Below are positions 63,722 through 64,000 of a DNA stretch of 64,000 bases, in pieces; position 1 is the first letter of the stretch; each line of letters opens with the position of its first letter. The notes under the pieces were generated by a model. That model was given only the letters and a program-made list of their open reading frames with translations, was not told the DNA's origin and ran no database searches. Position numbers and translations under genes: made by a program. This DNA comes from Vallitalea okinawensis (GTDB lineage Bacteria > Bacillota > Clostridia > Lachnospirales > PQDH01), in the NCBI RefSeq assembly GCF_002964605.1, contig NZ_PQDH01000005.1:186001-250000 (forward strand), in the 5' to 3' direction.

Positions 63722-64000
63722 TTAATAAATATTATTGATTTGTACCCCCACATAATAATGTTCTAAAATCCCTTGATACTCCTTACCGTCTTTAGCCATT
63801 GCATTGGCACCAAATTGACTCATTCCAACACCATGCCCAAACCCCTTCGTAACAATACGCATCTCATCACCGGACTGAGATATGGTCATATTACTAGACC
63901 TCGTATTAAAAGCACTTCTTAATTCTTCACCACTGATCACTTCGTTACCAACTTGAACGCTTACTATGTATCCTGCTTCACTTCTTTCTAAAATCTTCAT
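63722..64000 (-). CDS. spoIID: stage II sporulation protein D, N-terminus outside the window
   Basis: The last 92 residues are in view and the frame runs off the right edge. The segment GFGHGVGMSQFGANAMAKDGKEYQGILEHYYVGVQI, of which GHGVGMSQ-GA is the best-known part, is the C-terminal mark of SpoIID/LytB lytic transglycosylases. SpoIID thins septal peptidoglycan so the mother cell can engulf the forespore. It is upstream of spoIIQ on the same strand, as in Bacillus. The apparent start at 64000 is only the window edge. Confidence 0.92.
   Translation of the reverse strand: MKILERSEAGYIVSVQVGNEVISGEELRSAFNTRSSNMTISQSGDEMRIVTKGFGHGVGMSQFGANAMAKDGKEYQGILEHYYVGVQINNIY

Overview
The window reads as chromosome of an AT-rich, endospore-forming, flagellated Firmicute, most likely a clostridial anaerobe. 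The evidence is the sporulation genes spoIID, spoIIQ and spoIIID, a Csp-type subtilase, a CotF-like coat protein and a spore-type cortex hydrolase, together with sigma-D flagellar genes, strong GGAGG ribosome binding sites, an S-box leader on metK, SLH-anchored surface enzymes and T-rich hairpin terminators. I cannot name the genus from sequence alone.

Layout. 1-4.7 kb (minus strand): flgM (cut by the window edge), yvyF, a long structured leader RNA behind a sigma-D-type promoter, comFC, recD2, a small zinc-ribbon gene and a 46-residue membrane protein. 4.9-12.7 kb: one giant secreted amylopullulanase with two GH13 catalytic domains and three SLH repeats, under a promoter with an inverted-repeat operator at its start site. 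12.9-14.5 kb: metK with a SAM riboswitch. 14.5-20.6 kb: a membrane-anchored protein of unknown role, a phosphodiester glycosidase-like secreted protein, then a rod-binding protein, flgG, flgF and mbl (mreB family). 20.9-23.3 kb (plus strand): a Csp-like protease and a coat protein. 23.4-29.7 kb: a sugar ABC transporter (two permeases and a binding protein, no ATPase) with its YesM/YesN two-component system. 29.8-32.5 kb: a PocR-AraC regulator converging on an FAD oxidoreductase.

32.7-39.7 kb: a Bce/Van-like kinase and regulator, a prenyltransferase-fold protein, a MerR regulator and a MacB/FtsX-type ABC exporter. 39.8-41.1 kb: two small plus-strand genes. 41.2-45.6 kb: a BIG2 surface protein and a BlaI/BlaR1-like regulatory operon that also encodes a free, secreted copy of the receptor's ectodomain. 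45.8-48.3 kb: a DUF202 protein, an EamA transporter and diaminopimelate dehydrogenase. 48.5-54.5 kb: two AraC regulators, each divergent from a large six-hairpin-type enzyme gene. 54.7-61.3 kb: a six-helix membrane protein and a 5'-truncated RHS protein that carries a cohesin-like domain and a dockerin inside its shell. 61.4-64 kb: spoIIID, a SleB/CwlJ-type hydrolase, spoIIQ and spoIID (partial).

In Bacillus subtilis spoIID-spoIIQ-spoIIID-mbl-flhO-flhP lie close together. Here spoIIID and mbl are on the same strand but 40.7 kb apart, and the gap is filled with carbohydrate uptake, surface, signalling and RHS genes. The amylopullulanase may likewise sit inside an older recD2/metK neighbourhood. 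The most interesting items are the BlaRI-like operon with a soluble receptor copy, the RHS protein with embedded cohesin and dockerin next to a possible immunity protein, the structured flagellar leader RNA, three genes that seem to start at ATT/ATC/ATA, and a family of near-identical terminator hairpins.
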